Assembly: GCF_023630205.1 (NCBI RefSeq)
Contig: NZ_JALPRR010000003.1
Location: forward strand, 992,001 to 1,056,000
Source of the DNA: Pontibacter ruber
Lineage (GTDB): Bacteria > Bacteroidota > Bacteroidia > Cytophagales > Hymenobacteraceae
DNA: 64,000 bases
Reading direction: 5' to 3'
Positions 62,754-64,000 of the stretch are shown here, piece after piece. Every line of letters starts with the position of its first letter. Position 1 is the stretch's first letter. Below the pieces are notes generated by a model. The model was not told the origin of the DNA, did no database searches, and worked only from the letters and a program-made list of their open reading frames with translations. A program made the position numbers and the translations under genes.

Positions 62754-64000
62754 TTACCTGTCGAGCAGCAGCTTTACAAATTTGGTTCCTTCATTTGTAT
62801 GGAGCCTGATAAAGTATAGTCCGTTGGCTAGTCCCGCACCGTCTACCTCTATACTGGTTAGCTGGCCTGCTTGGGACATACCATTTTTCAGAATTCTGAC
62901 CTGTTGTCCTTTGCTATCATATAAGCCAACAATGTATTCACTTTCTTTAGCAAGAGTAAAGTTTAAGGTTGCCCTACCAGAGAACGGATTCGGATACACC
63001 TGTGCCTGAAGGGTTTTTGAATTATCCAAGGTACTTGCCTGCGATGTACTGTTAGCTGTCATTCCCGCTTCATTAACAATGGTGAAGTTAATGGTCATAG
63101 GAGTGCCAGCTGAACCACCACCGCTTGTAGCTGAATAAGGAGTAGCCGTTAAGGTATAATTTCCAAGGGCAGGCGGTCCCCAAACGCCAAAATAGTAGTT
63201 GCCGTTGCCATCGTCTCCGAACAGCGAGTAAGGCGGAGCGTTATCGGTGTAGTTCCTTGTTTGTGGTCCGGTGAGCACTAGCCGTACACTGCCAACAGTG
63301 GCCGGTGAAGTGTTAGCCCGAATACTAAGCTTAGTACTAGGCAACGTGGCCAGGTTGATCTGCTCACCTGAAACAATGGTCTTGATGTCCTGATCTGCCG
63401 AGGCATTGATGAGCGTAAAACTCACCACCTGCTGGCTGGAGGAGACAGGGGTGAAGGTGGCAGTTATAGCTTTGTTATCATTCATTGTCACAGAAAGCGG
63501 GTTGGTTGTACCGGAGGCATCGCCGCTCCAGCCCGAGAACTGGTAACCTGTGGCCGGCGTGACTGTCAAACTTACGGTGCTGCCGCTGGTGTAGGTAGCC
63601 TGATCAGGATTTTTGGTAACCGTGCCATTGCCAGTTGTGTTTACAGTCAGGATATACTCTGTCGATGTTTGCGTTTGTTCGATCGTATAAGTCTGGCCGG
63701 AAGTAAAGCCTGTGGTAATGGCATTACCGGCAGCATCGGCGATGCCTGTGTTGCTACTCTTTAGGTCGAGCCTGAGCGTGCCGGTGTCGGTGATGGAGCT
63801 CACGGTGGCGTCATAGGTAGTACCGCTGGTGCCAACGGCTACTATGGCATCTGAAGTAAGTGTGCCTGTTACCGTTCCCGAAACGGCCACCGGAGTAAAG
63901 TCAATTGCATTAACCCCTGAAACGCTTTCTGAGAAAGTAATACGGTAAGTAACAGCGGTAGCGCTTGTTGTGGCTGTTGAGGGTGACTGCCGGTTTATGC
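62754..64000 (-). CDS. Large T9SS-secreted protein, C-terminal part (cut by the window edge)
   Basis: The open frame continues past the right edge: residues before the ATG at 63890 continue the Ig-like repeat (INRQSPSTATTS), so that ATG is internal. From the cut: an Ig-like repeat, a divergent InlB B-repeat (about 63455-63660, VTKNPDQATYTSG, GWSGDASG), a VVSFTLINASADQDI-type domain common in T9SS proteins, and a type A sorting domain (VYPNPFSGRATLNF, last 80 residues). The missing N-terminus would hold the catalytic or binding part. Same strand as the phytase gene, 113 bases upstream of it. Confidence 0.85.
   Translation of the reverse strand, partial: INRQSPSTATTSATAVTYRITFSESVSGVNAIDFTPVAVSGTVTGTLTSDAIVAVGTSGTTYDATVSSITDTGTLRLDLKSSNTGIADAAGNAITTGFTSGQTYTIEQTQTSTEYILTVNTTGNGTVTKNPDQATYTSGSTVSLTVTPATGYQFSGWSGDASGTTNPLSVTMNDNKAITATFTPVSSSQQVVSFTLINASADQDIKTIVSGEQINLATLPSTKLSIRANTSPATVGSVRLVLTGPQTRNYTDNAPPYSLFGDDGNGNYYFGVWGPPALGNYTLTATPYSATSGGGSAGTPMTINFTIVNEAGMTANSTSQASTLDNSKTLQAQVYPNPFSGRATLNFTLAKESEYIVGLYDSKGQQVRILKNGMSQAGQLTSIEVDGAGLANGLYFIRLHTNEGTKFVKLLLDR

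Noticed and set aside
1-64000. CRISPR arrays, tRNA or rRNA genes, insertion sequences
   Set aside because: I saw no regularly spaced direct repeats, no cloverleaf or rRNA-like sequence and no transposase motifs.

Overview
The window looks like chromosomal DNA of a Bacteroidota bacterium of the order Cytophagales, most likely family Hymenobacteraceae (Pontibacter-like). The reasons are type IX secretion (T9SS) C-terminal sorting domains, a CarboxypepD_reg/outer-membrane beta-barrel receptor, CHRD-domain and DinB-like proteins, Bacteroidota-style lipoproteins, weak ribosome binding sites and intermediate GC. I see no rRNA, tRNA, CRISPR array, insertion sequence or phage gene. A short motif, AAGTATA (TATACTT on the other strand), recurs throughout genes and spacers, far more often than chance would give.

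Layout. 0-4.3 kb: a sugar-nucleotide epimerase-like protein, a DUF922 putative metalloprotease, a small protein and a GT1-type glycosyltransferase. 4.5-11.9 kb, all on the minus strand: a sulfur-flavoured neighbourhood with a TsdA-like dihaem cytochrome c, a SoxB/5'-nucleotidase-like lipoprotein, a sterol-desaturase-like membrane enzyme, a periplasmic DsrE protein, a TlpA-type thioredoxin and a DoxX-DsrE fusion. 12-19.3 kb: universal stress protein, methyltransferase, a P1-peptidase/class IV aminotransferase pair, M1 peptidase, S1/P1 nuclease and a small EamA transporter. 19.3-22.7 kb: an arsenic operon arsR-arsM-acr3-arsC that appears to end in a 51-residue cysteine-tailed protein, with palindromic candidate ArsR operators. 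22.7-28 kb: DinB, M13 peptidase, an 870-bp repeat-bearing spacer, an old-yellow-enzyme homologue and a CHRD lipoprotein.

28.4-38.9 kb, plus strand: the most unusual locus. Seven consecutive genes encode a vWA-like lipoprotein, a three-helix membrane protein, a tubulin/FtsZ-like protein, a 1154-residue protein with an actin/Hsp70 ATPase core (SrfB-like), a membrane-anchored coiled-coil protein, a MotA/ZorA-like channel protein with a long tail and a MotB/ZorB-like OmpA protein. Two cytoskeletal-type NTPases beside an ion-driven motor pair suggest an envelope machine, possibly defensive or stress related; its function cannot be read from sequence. After two phospholipid genes and a phosphoribosyltransferase comes a compact TelA operon (41.7-44.3 kb) including a 59-residue protein.

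44.3-64 kb: an outer-membrane receptor, an orphan TcmP-like protein, a haem-protein-like membrane protein, an ankyrin protein, an MBL-fold hydrolase, tandem ferritin-like proteins followed by an ECF sigma factor (TTG start) and its RskA-like anti-sigma factor, a GreA/B factor, CysQ, an N-acyl-D-amino-acid deacylase-like amidohydrolase, a DUF2231 pair, a DEAD-box helicase, and two large T9SS-secreted proteins (a beta-propeller phytase, and a partial protein cut by the window edge) that share an Ig-like repeat.
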